64,000 nucleotides of DNA from Mycobacterium heckeshornense (GTDB lineage: Bacteria > Actinomycetota > Actinomycetes > Mycobacteriales > Mycobacteriaceae). The stretch lies in assembly GCF_016592155.1 (NCBI RefSeq), contig NZ_AP024237.1, forward strand, positions 2,790,001-2,854,000, written 5' to 3'. A program made the translations under genes and the position numbers. Positions 18,189 to 26,733 of the stretch are shown piece by piece. Position 1 is the stretch's first letter. Each line of letters opens with the position of its first letter. The notes under the pieces were generated by a model that searched no databases, was not told where the DNA came from, and worked only from the letters and a program-made list of their open reading frames with translations.

Positions 18189-19328
18189 GTGACGTTCGCG
18201 CCCACCGATGAGCAGCGCCAACTGCAGCAGCTGGTGCGCAAGTTTTGCGAGGCGAAATCTCCGATCGCCGAGGTGCGGCGGCTGATGGACACCGATGAAG
18301 GCTTCGACGCCGCGGTGTGGAATCAGCTCGGCAGCGAGCTGGGCCTGCAGTCGTTGGCCATCCCGGAGCGCTATGGCGGCGCCGGCTACTCCTTGGTGGA
18401 ACTATGCCTGGTCGCGGAGGAAATGGGCCGCGCTCTGCTGTGCGCGCCTTTCCTGTCCTCGATCGCGCTGGCCGCCAACGCGATCCTGATCGGCGGTACT
18501 GAGGAGCAGCGCGAATCTCTGATTCCCGGCATCGCCTCCGGTGAGGTCCGGGCCGCGCTCGCCTTCGCCGAGCGGACCGACGCCTGGGCACCGTATGAGG
18601 TGGCCACCACGGCTACCGCTGACGGTGCGGACTACCGCCTGCGCGGGACCAAGACGCTGGTTGTCGATGGTCACACCGCGGAGCTGATTGTCGTGTCGGC
18701 ACGGTTGGCCGGCTCCGCGGCGGTCTCGTTGTTCATTGTGGACACCTCCGACGCGCAGGGTTTGCAGCGCACGGCCCTGCCCACGCTGGATCAGACTCGG
18801 AAGCTCGCCGAATTGCACTTCAATGACACGCCTGCGCGGCTGCTAGGTGGCCCAGACGATGACGGCGTGGCGACGTTGCAGCGCACCCTGCAGCGTGCGG
18901 CGGTGTACCTAGCCGCCGAGCAGGTCGGCGGAGCGGCGCACTGCCTGGACGCCTCGGTCGAGTACGCTCAGGTCCGCACCCAATTTGGGCGGCCCATCGG
19001 CAGTTTTCAGGCTATCAAGCATCGGTGCGCTGACATGCTGCTCGACGTCGAGTCGGCGCGCTCCGCCGCCTATTACGCGATGACCTCGGTCGTAGACGAC
19101 AACGATGCGGCGCTGGCGTCGTCGCTGGCCTATGCGCACTGCTCGCAGGTTTTTTCGCGGGCGGCCAGCGCCATGATCCAGATCCATGGCGGTGTCGGCT
19201 TCACCTGGGAACACGACGCGCACCTGTATCTCAAGCGGGCCAAGGCCTCCGAGGCATTGCTAGGTGGCGTCGGTTACCACCAGGATGTGGTGGCCGAAGC
19301 AATGAACCTCTGCGAACCTGCGAACTGA
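18189..19328 (+). CDS. Acyl-CoA dehydrogenase (FadE family)
   Basis: The 379-residue protein is a full-length acyl-CoA dehydrogenase: LGLQSLAIPERYGGAGYSLVEL in the N-domain, RAALAFAERTDAWAPYEV in the middle where the flavin-contacting strand usually lies, and the C-terminal pair YAQVRTQFGRPIGSFQAIKHRCADML and MIQIHGGVGFTWEHDAHLYLKRA. The latter wording is common in steroid-type FadE subunits of mycobacteria, which can be heterotetramers. The start is a GTG with a good ribosome site and a credible promoter. It is divergent from the P450 unit. The catalytic glutamate cannot be placed with certainty, which may mean this is the non-catalytic partner type. Confidence 0.92.
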   Translation: MTFAPTDEQRQLQQLVRKFCEAKSPIAEVRRLMDTDEGFDAAVWNQLGSELGLQSLAIPERYGGAGYSLVELCLVAEEMGRALLCAPFLSSIALAANAILIGGTEEQRESLIPGIASGEVRAALAFAERTDAWAPYEVATTATADGADYRLRGTKTLVVDGHTAELIVVSARLAGSAAVSLFIVDTSDAQGLQRTALPTLDQTRKLAELHFNDTPARLLGGPDDDGVATLQRTLQRAAVYLAAEQVGGAAHCLDASVEYAQVRTQFGRPIGSFQAIKHRCADMLLDVESARSAAYYAMTSVVDDNDAALASSLAYAHCSQVFSRAASAMIQIHGGVGFTWEHDAHLYLKRAKASEALLGGVGYHQDVVAEAMNLCEPAN

Positions 19329-19336
19329 ACTGCTCA

Positions 19337-19502
19337 GTCAGACCAAGTATCCGCCGTCGACGCGCAGGGACTGTCTGGTGGCGTACGCCGTCCGGACCCG
19401 GCCGAAGAGGTCACCACGTCGGCGAGTTCCTCGGGCGAACCGAGCCACCGCATCGGAGTCGCCCACCGCGCCGTCTCAAGGGCCTATTCGTGGTAGTCGC
19501 GC
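19337..19502 (-). pseudogene. 3' remnant of an SDR gene
   Basis: On the minus strand TPMRWLGSPEELADVV runs into a shifted frame that ends QSLRVDGGYLV and a TGA at 19337. This is the normal C-terminus of an SDR broken by a frameshift. An in-frame TAG also lies about 16 codons upstream of that piece. No N-terminal part was found nearby, so only the tail survives. Confidence 0.7.
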
Positions 19503-19729
19503 TATGGATCAGCTCTGCCAGAGTGTTCGGGGGCATTCAGGTTGAGCACCTGGGGGTAGGGATCCGACACTGAGGGTGATCAGTTCGTCGGCCGGGCGCA
19601 GCCCACCTTCACCTGCTCACCGTCTGATTGACAAAGAACCACTTATGGGCGATGCGAGCGGAACCCATCCAGTGCACCGTTTTCCGGGCGATGTTCCGGT
19701 GCACGAGTCCGCCGGCGTCGCCTGCCGGG
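19503..19729. other. Short intergenic stretch without a recognisable gene
   Basis: No open frame here has recognisable motifs. On the minus strand a stretch reading RNIARKTVHWMGSARIAHKW around 19630-19700 may be decayed coding sequence, but I cannot name its family. Confidence 0.3.
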
Positions 19730-20620
19730 TCAGACTCCCAGCGCCGCAAGCAGCCTCGCCGGGGCGTCCTCAGCGGACCAGTCGATCGTGGCCACCGGTT
19801 CGGGATGGGACAGGACGGTTACCTCGCCCCCGCCAACGATGAAATCGCCGTTAGTGATGGCTGCCGCGGCGTCGGTACACAGAAATACGACCAGCGACGC
19901 GACGCGGTCGGTGTGGAAGTCCTCGGGTCGGGTAAATAGGCCCTGGTCCGTTGCTCCTGGAAGGGTTTCGGTGAGAGCCGCGCCCATCCGTCGACCGCTC
20001 TCGATGGAGATCGGGTACATGCGGGTGTTGGACGAGCGCGGCCGGATTTGGTTGACGGTCACGTGGTACGGTGCCAGCTCGAGGGCAAGGGTCCGGGTCA
20101 GCCCCGTGATTCCCTCTTTGGCCGAGCCGTAGTTCGCGAACAGCGGCATGCCTAGCCCCGCCTCAGAGGACGTGTTGACAAGCCGCCCATAAGACTGCTT
20201 GACGAAGATTTTCGCGGCCGCCTGCGCCACGCTGAAGTGGCCGCGCAGGTGCGTCGTAATCAGGACATCCCAGTCCTCCTCGGTCAGATCGAGGAAGGGC
20301 TTCGGCCGCAGGATCCCCGCGTTGTTCACCAAGATGTCGAGGCGTCCGTAGGTGTCCAGCGCCTGGCCCACGAGCTCAGCACCGGTTGACAGCTGCGAGA
20401 CGTCGCCGTAATTCGCGACAGCCTCGCCGCCCGCCTCACAGATGGCGGCGACGACGTCGTCGGCAGGCCTTTCATCAGCGCCCGTGCCGTCCGGCTCAGT
20501 GCCGAGGTCGTTCACCACCACTCTGGCGCCGGCCGCCGCCAGCGCCAGCGACTCAGATCGTCCGATGCCACGGCCGCCGCCCGTCACGATCGCAACCTTG
20601 CCGTCGAGCTGCACAGCCAC
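19730..20620 (-). CDS. SDR-family oxidoreductase, 3-hydroxyacyl-CoA-dehydrogenase-like
   Basis: The 296-residue SDR has VAIVTGGGRGIGRSESLALAAAGARVVVNDLG at its N-terminus, a D-x-G loop longer than in most SDRs (TEPDGTGADERPADD), DILVNNAGILRPK and an active-site region with LVNTSSEAGLGMPLFANYGSAKEG. In that region the Tyr sits in NYGSAKEG. The long loop and NDLG ending are typical of the hydroxyacyl-CoA dehydrogenase part of peroxisomal multifunctional enzyme type 2 relatives. It likely oxidises a 3-hydroxyacyl-CoA with NAD+. GGAGGGG lies upstream of two in-frame GTG codons (20620 and 20614), so the exact start is uncertain by two codons. Confidence 0.88.
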   Translation of the reverse strand: MAVQLDGKVAIVTGGGRGIGRSESLALAAAGARVVVNDLGTEPDGTGADERPADDVVAAICEAGGEAVANYGDVSQLSTGAELVGQALDTYGRLDILVNNAGILRPKPFLDLTEEDWDVLITTHLRGHFSVAQAAAKIFVKQSYGRLVNTSSEAGLGMPLFANYGSAKEGITGLTRTLALELAPYHVTVNQIRPRSSNTRMYPISIESGRRMGAALTETLPGATDQGLFTRPEDFHTDRVASLVVFLCTDAAAAITNGDFIVGGGEVTVLSHPEPVATIDWSAEDAPARLLAALGV

Positions 20621-20908
20621 AACCCCTCCCGACTACGGCGCGGTCCCACCGGGCAATGAACAATAGAGTTGCAACGATAAGAGTGCACTGATTTGGTGTC
20701 AACCAGCCGACAACGAACCCACCCGCATCGCCACAAACCAGTGGCCACAACCATCATCACCGACCGAACAGAACCTTTGTCAGGTGCAACTCCGTGTCCA
20801 GCCCGGTATCGCTCGTGACATGGGGCCTGTCGGGACGCAGCCGGGCGGTCGCAACCGCAGTGATGAGCAACAGAGCCGAGTGGATTCCTCAGTCTGACCT
20901 GTGGAGGG

Positions 20909-22087
20909 TCAGAGCCGCTCGATGATGGTCGCGTTGCCATCCCGCCACCCTCGCACATGGTCTGCCGGCCGTAGCGGCCGCTGGTAGCCTCCAGCGCGCC
21001 CAATATGGTGGTCATCAACCGCCCTCCCGAGGCGCCCAGGGGATGGCCGAGGGCGATTGTGCCGCCGCGCGGGTTGAGCAGATCCGGATCGACGTCAAGC
21101 TCGGCCTGCCAGGCCAGCGGCACCGACGCGAACGCCTCGTTCACCTCGAAATGATCGATCTCCGAGGCCCGTAGTCCCGCCCTCTGCAGCACCTTCCGCG
21201 TCGCCGCGATCGGCGCACTCAACATCGTGATCGGGTCGTCACAGGCCAGCGAGAACGCATGGAACCGGCCCGCGGCCGCAAACCCCAGCTCCTTCGCCCG
21301 CCGCTCACTGGTCACCCGCGCCGCGCTCGCCCCGTCGGCGAGCTGCGAGGAATTCCCCGCGGTGATGTGCCACTGAATCTGCGGGAACCGACGGCTCATC
21401 GCCTCCTGCTCGAACGAAGGGGGCAGCATGCTCAGCCTCTCAACGGTGGTGCTCGGCTGGATCGTCTCATCGGCGCAGGCCACCCCATCCCCCACGGCGA
21501 TCGGTACGATCTCGTTGGCGAACTCGCCGCTGCGGCCACCGCCGCCGCGCGAGCGTGCGACCGGGCCGCATACTCGTCCAGCTGTTCGCGGGTCAGCTTC
21601 CACTTCGCCGCCACCAGCTCCGCCGAAATCCCCTGCGACACGAGCCCCGGCGCGTAGCGGTCATGCGCCGGACCGAACGGGTCCACCCCCATCCGCGCCG
21701 AGCCCATTGGCACCCGGCTCATCGACTCGCCCACCCGCGACCACCACCTCGTACTCACCCGCGATCACCCCTGCGCGGCGAAATGGAGCGCCTGTTGGCT
21801 CGATCCGCAACGCAGGTCGATCGTCACCGCGGCACGTGCTCGGAGAGCTCGGCCGCCAGCCAGGCCCACCGGCCCGGCGTCGCGGCCTGATCGGCCGCTT
21901 GGCTAACGCATGCGATCAGCACATCATCGACCAGGGCCGGGTCCAGATCCTGGCGGCCCATCAGGCCTCGCAACACCTGCGCCAGCAGTTCCACTGCATG
22001 CATTGACGACAACGCGCCGCCCGGCTTTCCCTTTCGCATCGGGGAACGGACAGCATCGATGATCACCGCGGATTCGGTTCGCATCAT
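20909..22087 (-). pseudogene. Thiolase (acetyl-CoA acyltransferase) with at least three frameshifts
   Basis: All parts of a ~390-residue thiolase occur in order but in changing frames. The start is MRTESAVIIDAVRSPMRKGKPG. The acyl-accepting cysteine lies in LRCGSSQQALHFAAQ around 21800. ISAELVAAKWKLTREQLDEYAARSHA is next, then ITAGNSSQLADGASAARV and TIALGHPLGASGGRLMTTI with the catalytic histidine. The final MCEGGGMA then shifts into NATIIERL and a stop at 20909. The frames of the three main pieces differ on the minus strand, so at least three indels are present, near 21820, 21500 and 20945. It would have catalysed the last step of beta-oxidation. It is one of several broken thiolases in this window. 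Confidence 0.88.
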
Positions 22088-22358
22088 GCCGGCTCGACCT
22101 CGCTATGAACGATCCGATTCGCCCGGTTCAGGTTTGCCTGTAACTGAGGGCGATGCGCGAGTCCCAACTCATTTCAGTGCCTACATCCATCCAATAACGA
22201 GAGAACTCTCGATCGATCAGGTCAGGTGCAGGGTGCTTGAAACCTGGCCTGGTGCCGTCCTGTGGCCGACTGCCGGGCTTGGCAAGCAACGCGTGGTCGC
22301 CAAAGGCCGCAACCGGATCAGCTCCCGGGTTCCGCACGCGGGTCCTCGTGGCGGGCAG

Positions 22359-23597
22359 TCATACCACGCCGCGCTGCCGCAGGGCGGCGACCTCGCCTGC
22401 GGACATCCCCAGCTCACCGAGGATCTCGTCGGTGTGCTGGCCGAGCCACGGTGCCTCGCGCTCGATGGCGAAGGGCTGACCTTCGACAGGGGCAGGCCAG
22501 CCGACGTTTACAAACGGGCCCGCCTGCGGATGCACCGACTCGTAGATGATTTCGCGGGCGCGCAGGTGCGGGTCGGTCACTGTCTGCAGGACCGAGTTAG
22601 ACGGGCTGATCGGGATGTCGTGGTCGATCGCGACCTGCATCCACTCGGCCTGAGTCTTCGAGCGCATGATCGGCACCAGCTCGTCGGCGAGCGTCTTGCG
22701 GCCGCCGGTGTGAAAGTCGACTGGCGAGTCGAGGTACTTCGCCTCGGCGAGGTCGGGGCGGTCAACGACGCGGCAGAAGTTGTCCCAGAACTTGTGCTCG
22801 ATCGCCGCGAGCATGACGAACTTATCGTCCTTGGTGAGGTAGTAGCCGTACTTCGGCCGCTCCCGCGCTTCGCTGCCAACGAATGGCGGCAAGTTGTCGC
22901 GGTTCTTGGTGTTGACGAGGTTCCACATGGCGACAGCGTCCTGCGCCTGGGCGGCGATGGTGGCATCAGTGCCTGACGCGTCAATGTAGGCGCCCTGGCC
23001 AGTGGTCGCACGGTACACTAGCGCCGCGATCGCGGTCAGGGCGCCGTAGGTGCCGCCCATCATCGGGCCGTCGACGAACCCCGGGAAATAGCGGTCACCG
23101 GCGGTGAGCACCTCTTGGACGATGCCGTCCGGCTGTATTTCGAGATGGGGCACGCCAGCGACCGCCGACATCATATAACCGTGCACCGGAATCTGGCCGT
23201 ACGGTCCGCGCCGGCCGTAGCCGCTCACTTGGCAATAGACGATGTCCGGCTTCGCCTTTCGCAGGTCCTCGTAGCCGATACCCAATCGATCGCAGGCATC
23301 GCCGGCGAACCCGTCGATGACAACGTCGGTGTCTGCGAGCAGGCGGTAGAAGATCTCTCGACCCTCGTCGGTGCGCAGATTCAGCGTAAGGCTGCGCTTG
23401 TTACGGTTGAGCAGTAAATGAGTCGGGCTATTGTGCGGCGCCAGCAGGCCGCCGAGCTCGCGGATGTAATCACCGGCACCGGGTTGCTCGACTTTGGTCA
23501 CCTCGGCGCCGAGGTCGCCCAGCAGTCGCCCAGCCTGGTCCCCACTCGGCAACACGGCGCATTCGAGAACACGGATTCCACTGAGCAGCCCGATCAT
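22359..23597 (-). CDS. CaiB/BaiF-family (class III) CoA-transferase
   Basis: The 412-residue protein has the class III CoA-transferase layout: GIRVLECAVLPSGDQAGRLLGDLGAEVTKVEQPGAGD at the N-terminus, NRNKRSLTLNLRTDEGREIFYRLLADTDVVIDGF, and the region KPDIVYCQVSGYGRRGPYG followed by YMMSAVAG. An aspartate nucleophile would be expected near the latter. The family moves CoA between acids without ATP. I chose the ATG at 23597 because AGCGAGG lies eight bases upstream; another in-frame ATG is at 23615. The upstream intergenic region holds an inverted repeat, and a FadR-type regulator gene lies just beyond it on the same strand. Confidence 0.9.
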   Translation of the reverse strand: MIGLLSGIRVLECAVLPSGDQAGRLLGDLGAEVTKVEQPGAGDYIRELGGLLAPHNSPTHLLLNRNKRSLTLNLRTDEGREIFYRLLADTDVVIDGFAGDACDRLGIGYEDLRKAKPDIVYCQVSGYGRRGPYGQIPVHGYMMSAVAGVPHLEIQPDGIVQEVLTAGDRYFPGFVDGPMMGGTYGALTAIAALVYRATTGQGAYIDASGTDATIAAQAQDAVAMWNLVNTKNRDNLPPFVGSEARERPKYGYYLTKDDKFVMLAAIEHKFWDNFCRVVDRPDLAEAKYLDSPVDFHTGGRKTLADELVPIMRSKTQAEWMQVAIDHDIPISPSNSVLQTVTDPHLRAREIIYESVHPQAGPFVNVGWPAPVEGQPFAIEREAPWLGQHTDEILGELGMSAGEVAALRQRGVV

Positions 23598-23657
23598 CGA
23601 AACCTCGCTTCGCAAAAATTGCAGTCACCTACACCGGTCACCGCCGCCGATAATCGT

Positions 23658-23673
23658 ATCCTATTTTAAGGAT
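23658..23673. promoter_or_regulatory. Inverted repeat between regulator and CoA-transferase genes
   Basis: ATCCT-ATTTTA-AGGAT forms two 5-base arms around an AT-rich six-base centre, unusual in this GC-rich region. It lies between the stop of the FadR-type regulator and the start of the CoA-transferase, a natural place for an operator. No binding is shown. Confidence 0.35.
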
Positions 23674-23700
23674 CCGACGAGACCGGCGATCGATGACGGG

Positions 23701-24471
23701 CTAGGACGGCGCTGACTCGCCGTTCTCGGCGCGGGCCGACGTGCCGTCGACGGGAAATCCGACCGATGCCATGGCCTCCCAGTGTCGGAGCATTCGTCGC
23801 TGAGCAAGTGCGGGGTCGGCGGCCCTGATCGCCTCGGCGATCGCGGCGTGTGCGTGATGGACGTCCTCCACCACAGGCCTCGCGGGGGAATGATCGACCA
23901 ACGCCTTGGTGAGTTCGACTAATACCTGCACGAAGAGCTCGACGACCGGGTTGCCGCTGAGAGCCGCGACTGCGAGGTGGAAGTCAGCCGCTCGGGAAGC
24001 GATTTCTTCTGCGCTCGCACCTTCCGGGATGTCAGTCAGAGTGCCGATCTGATCCGCGGCCTCTTCCGAGGCATTCGTCGCGGCAAGCCGGGCTGAGGTG
24101 ATCTCGAGAATTTGCCGGACGTCGAACAGGTCCCGGTCGGTCACGCCGCGGTAGCGAAGGTAAATTGACACCGCGTTGACAACGGCTGCCGGGTCGGGGG
24201 CCGTGACGAACAACCCACCACGGCGACCTTTTCGCATTTCAGCGACCTGGTGGTGTTCGAGGAGCCGGACGGCCTCCCGGAAAACGGCACGGCTGACCCC
24301 GTAGCGCGGGAGCAGGTCGTGCTCGCTCCCGAGCATCCGCCCCGTGGGCCAGCCGAGCTCAATAATCTCCTGCTCGATCTGCGTCGCGAGCAGTGCGCCG
24401 CGCTTCTTGCCGCCGGCGCCGTTGACGGCCTCGATCTGCTCCGTTGTGCTTGGGTCCGTCCTGGCTGCCAT
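23701..24471 (-). CDS. GntR/FadR-family transcriptional regulator with FCD domain
   Basis: The protein carries an N-terminal winged helix with LATQIEQEIIELGWPTGRMLGSEHDLLPRYGVSRAVFREAVRLLEHHQVAEMRKGRRGGLFV, the standard GntR DNA-binding unit. Its C-terminal all-helical ligand domain has DLFDVRQILEITSARLAA and later EDVHHAHAAIAEAIRAADPALAQRRMLRHWE, whose conserved histidines and aspartate bind metal or ligand in FCD proteins. I chose the ATG at 24471 (MAARTDPSTTEQ), eleven bases after a GGAGGG. It lies directly upstream of the CaiB/BaiF gene and probably represses it and other CoA-ester genes in response to an organic acid or acyl-CoA. Confidence 0.9.
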   Translation of the reverse strand: MAARTDPSTTEQIEAVNGAGGKKRGALLATQIEQEIIELGWPTGRMLGSEHDLLPRYGVSRAVFREAVRLLEHHQVAEMRKGRRGGLFVTAPDPAAVVNAVSIYLRYRGVTDRDLFDVRQILEITSARLAATNASEEAADQIGTLTDIPEGASAEEIASRAADFHLAVAALSGNPVVELFVQVLVELTKALVDHSPARPVVEDVHHAHAAIAEAIRAADPALAQRRMLRHWEAMASVGFPVDGTSARAENGESAPS

Positions 24472-24874
24472 GGAGCGCTCATCCCTCCGTCCCGGTCCCG
24501 TGTCCGTACGGCTCAACGGCTTGTCCCTAGCGGTCTGTGCGGCTGTCCGCGCGCGTACTCCAGTCAGGCGGTGCCGTGCGTCTATCTCGGACGACTGATA
24601 TCCACTCGGCGTTGAACTAGGCTACCGTGCGCCGTGTCGTAAATCAGTATCCGCCATTCGGGCCTGCGGGCAGGCGCCAACCGCGATAGGTCTTCAGCGG
24701 AGATTGCAGGGCTGCCGATGTACCCGTGCCAGGCGACCGCGTGCCGTCCGGCACCGCGGATAACACCACCGGCCAAGTGGGCCACGGCACGCGCTTCGCA
24801 CCAGGGCTTCCGGCGGAGACCCCCGCCGCGTGTCCCGCCCGCGCCAAGAGTTCCTGTCCGACCGTGGCCCCAGG
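24472..24874. other. About 400 bases without a gene I can support
   Basis: An open minus-strand frame runs from 24878 to 24582 (98 codons) with an Arg/Gly-rich composition and no motif I recognise. I regard it as chance or decayed coding sequence. The promoter of the FadR-type regulator must lie at the left edge of this stretch. Confidence 0.35.
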
Positions 24875-25624
24875 TCAAACCGGGCCCATCCGTAGGGCGC
24901 CGTCCAGCCGGACCGTCTCGCCGTTGAGCATCGGGTTCTCGACAATGTGTCGGGCCAGGGCCGCGTACTCGTGCGGCATCCCGAGCCTGCGCGGGTGTGG
25001 CACCTTCTGGGCCAACGCCTCCCGTGAGCGCCCGGGCAGCAGCGGGGTGTCGAACAGGCCCGGTGCGATCGAGCAGATCCGGACCTGCCTGCCCGCCAGG
25101 TCACGCGCGGCGACCAGCGTCATACCGACGATGCCGGCCTTCGAGGAGGCGTACGGCAACTGGCCGATTTGGCCCTCCCACGCCGCAACCGATGCGGTGA
25201 GCACGCACACGCCGCGCTCACCGTCGACTGGCTCGGCTGCGACCATACGAGCCGCGGCGAGCCGCAACACGTTGAAGGTACCGATGAGGTTGATCCGTAC
25301 GATGCGTTCAAAGTGCTCCAACGAGCCCGGATTACCTTCCTTGTCGACGAGCCGCAGCGGTCCACCCCGGCCAGCGCAGTGCACGAGCACCCGCAGCGGG
25401 CCGTCCTGCTCGGCCATATCCATTGCCGCATCGACCTGGTCAGACTCGGTGACGTCGGCGTCGGCGAACCGGGCTCCGAGTCGCGTCGCGACCTCGGAGC
25501 CCGGCGAGGATGGCAGATCCAGGATCGTGACCGAAGCGCCGGCCGCTGCAAGCGTCTGGGCGGTGGCCATGCCTAGGCCGGATGCCCCACCGGTGACCAG
25601 CGCGCATGTACCTTTCAGCTGCAT
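24875..25624 (-). CDS. SDR-family oxidoreductase, type II 3-hydroxyacyl-CoA dehydrogenase-like
   Basis: The 249-residue SDR has CALVTGGASGLGMATAQTLAAAGASVTILDLPSS, where the aspartate after the second strand indicates NAD(H) use. It also has VLVHCAGRGGPLRLVDKEGNPGSLEHFERIVRINLIGTFNVLRL, and the active site in VLTASVAAWEGQIGQLPYASSKAGIVGM. The ending HIVENPMLNGETVRLDGALRMGPV is close in wording to HSD17B10-type 3-hydroxyacyl-CoA dehydrogenases. It would oxidise a 3-hydroxyacyl-CoA ahead of a thiolase. It follows the chimeric hydrolase gene by eight bases on the same strand. Confidence 0.92.
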   Translation of the reverse strand: MQLKGTCALVTGGASGLGMATAQTLAAAGASVTILDLPSSPGSEVATRLGARFADADVTESDQVDAAMDMAEQDGPLRVLVHCAGRGGPLRLVDKEGNPGSLEHFERIVRINLIGTFNVLRLAAARMVAAEPVDGERGVCVLTASVAAWEGQIGQLPYASSKAGIVGMTLVAARDLAGRQVRICSIAPGLFDTPLLPGRSREALAQKVPHPRRLGMPHEYAALARHIVENPMLNGETVRLDGALRMGPV

Positions 25625-25631
25625 ATGTCTC

Positions 25632-26363
25632 CTAGGACGGGTCGGCTGGCAGATCGTCGAGGAAGGCCTGCAAGGTGGCGGTGAAGACGTCGTTGTCGTC
25701 GCCTGCGAGCATGTGGCCGGCGTCGGCGACGCCGATTGGCCGGGCGTCAGGGATCGCGTCGACGAGTTCGCGCACGCCGGTGTCGTCGGTGAGGTCGGAA
25801 CGCAGGCCCCGCACGACCAGCGTGGGCACGTGCACGGAGCGCGCCGCGGCCTTCATGCGCCGACGTAGGACGTCGATGTCGGGCATCCCGTCGGGGCCGC
25901 CCCAGGCAGGGTCCCAGTGCCAGTACCATCTCCCGTTCTGGCGCCGCCGGACGTTCTTGCGCAGCCCGTCGAGATCGACCGCCCGGCGGCGGTGGGGGGT
26001 GTAGGACCGCACGGCCGCGGCGACCTCCTCCAGCGAGCCGAAGCCGTCCCGCGCGCCCAGCATGAAGTCGCGCACCCGCTGCACACCCTCCGGCCTCAGG
26101 TTGGCCACGATGTCGACGAGGACAAGACCTCGCGCGAACGGGCCGTGCTCGCCGAGCGCGACGAGGCTTGTGACGCCGCCCATCGACGCCCCGACGAGCA
26201 CCGGCCGCTGGTCCAGCAGCCCGTCCTCCCCGGTCAACCGCAGCCCCTGTGAGCGGGCCCGATCCACCAACTGACCGACCAGCTGCTGATCCAACTCATC
26301 CAGATCCACGACGCCGGTGTCCGGCGCTTCGACGCCCTTCTCGTCGGTGATCACATTAGTCAC
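25632..26363 (-). CDS. Chimeric ORF: IS256 transposase N-terminus fused to alpha/beta-hydrolase C-terminal part
   Basis: Residues 1-50 (MTNVITDEKG ... DRARSQGLRLTGEDGLL) match the first residues of the IS256 transposase at 49499 in this window, which reads LLAERARAQGLKLAGEGGLL. From residue 51 the protein is an alpha/beta hydrolase: RPVLVGASMGGVTSLVAL is the nucleophile elbow with serine, VPTLVVRGLRSDLTDD precedes the acid residue, and GVADAGHMLAGDDND carries the catalytic histidine. The hydrolase N-terminus with its oxyanion HG loop is missing and lies upstream at 26413-26520 in another frame. An IS256 element thus inserted and most of it was deleted, leaving its promoter, ribosome site and start codon joined in frame. 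Activity is doubtful; the fused frame is fully open. Confidence 0.85.
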   Translation of the reverse strand: MTNVITDEKGVEAPDTGVVDLDELDQQLVGQLVDRARSQGLRLTGEDGLLDQRPVLVGASMGGVTSLVALGEHGPFARGLVLVDIVANLRPEGVQRVRDFMLGARDGFGSLEEVAAAVRSYTPHRRRAVDLDGLRKNVRRRQNGRWYWHWDPAWGGPDGMPDIDVLRRRMKAAARSVHVPTLVVRGLRSDLTDDTGVRELVDAIPDARPIGVADAGHMLAGDDNDVFTATLQAFLDDLPADPS

Positions 26364-26412
26364 AGTGCTCTCCTTTTGTCTCAGGAGTTACACCGTTTAA
26401 CTTATACACCCT
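26214..26412 (-). mobile_element. Residual left end of an IS256-family element
   Basis: The sequence AACGGTGTAACTCCTGAGA before the ORF start matches AACGGTGTAACTGCTGAGA at the left end of the IS256 element at 49454. The following coding part matches for about 50 codons. Roughly 200 bases of the element remain; the rest and the right end are gone. Confidence 0.8.
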
Positions 26413-26520
26413 CAGCACCACCGTGCCGCGCGGGTGGGTCGCCGGCTCCCAGAGGTCGGCGGCGAGCATGACGCCGGCCGCCGGCAGGTCGACGCGCCGA
26501 GAAATGACGTGGCTGGCCAC
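26413..26520 (-). pseudogene. 5' fragment of the alpha/beta-hydrolase gene
   Basis: From a GTG at 26520 the frame reads VASHVISRRVDLPAAGVMLAADLWEPATHPRGTVVL, the start of an alpha/beta hydrolase up to the strand that normally ends in the LHG oxyanion motif. It then enters the IS256 left end and stops at 26356. The rest of the hydrolase is in the chimeric ORF downstream. The GTG follows the TGA of a small upstream ORF by one base. Confidence 0.75.
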
Positions 26521-26521
26521 G

Positions 26522-26644
26522 TCAGTCCGTGAGCGTGCGGGCGACGGCTTCGCGGCGAACCGTGGCTTGACGCTGTGCCTCATCGAGAACGCGGCTCAGC
26601 GACCGTCGCAACGCCTCATGGTCCTCGGTGGCCCTGAAGTCCAT
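26522..26644 (-). CDS. Small ORF of 40 residues, unknown
   Basis: An ATG at 26644 preceded by GGAGACGAG opens a frame reading MDFRATEDHEALRRSLSRV and on to VARTLTD. The opening resembles acyl-CoA dehydrogenase N-termini, so it may be a truncated one, but 40 residues are too few to be sure. Its stop is one base before the GTG of the broken hydrolase, which suggests they were translated together. It is divergent from the acyl-CoA dehydrogenase at 26734. Confidence 0.35.
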   Translation of the reverse strand: MDFRATEDHEALRRSLSRVLDEAQRQATVRREAVARTLTD

Positions 26645-26663
26645 CTCGTCTCCTAACGCAACC

Positions 26664-26691
26664 TTGTCTTTACAATATGGTGTACTAGATT
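26664..26691 (+). promoter_or_regulatory. Candidate promoter for the acyl-CoA dehydrogenase at 26734
   Basis: TTGTCT at 26664-26669 and TAGATT at 26686-26691 have a 16-base spacer and lie about 45 bases before the start. The stretch is AT-rich compared with its surroundings and sits between divergent genes. Confidence 0.4.
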
Positions 26692-26733
26692 AGCGTTCGT
26701 CGTGCGGGATAGGCGGGAGTGCTCTAGGAGAAA

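Noticed and set aside
22128..22337. 69-codon minus-strand open frame between thiolase pseudogene and CoA-transferase
   Set aside because: No recognisable family or ribosome site; probably chance in high-GC DNA.
24582..24878. 98-codon minus-strand open frame
   Set aside because: No motif, odd composition and no ribosome site; not enough to call a gene.
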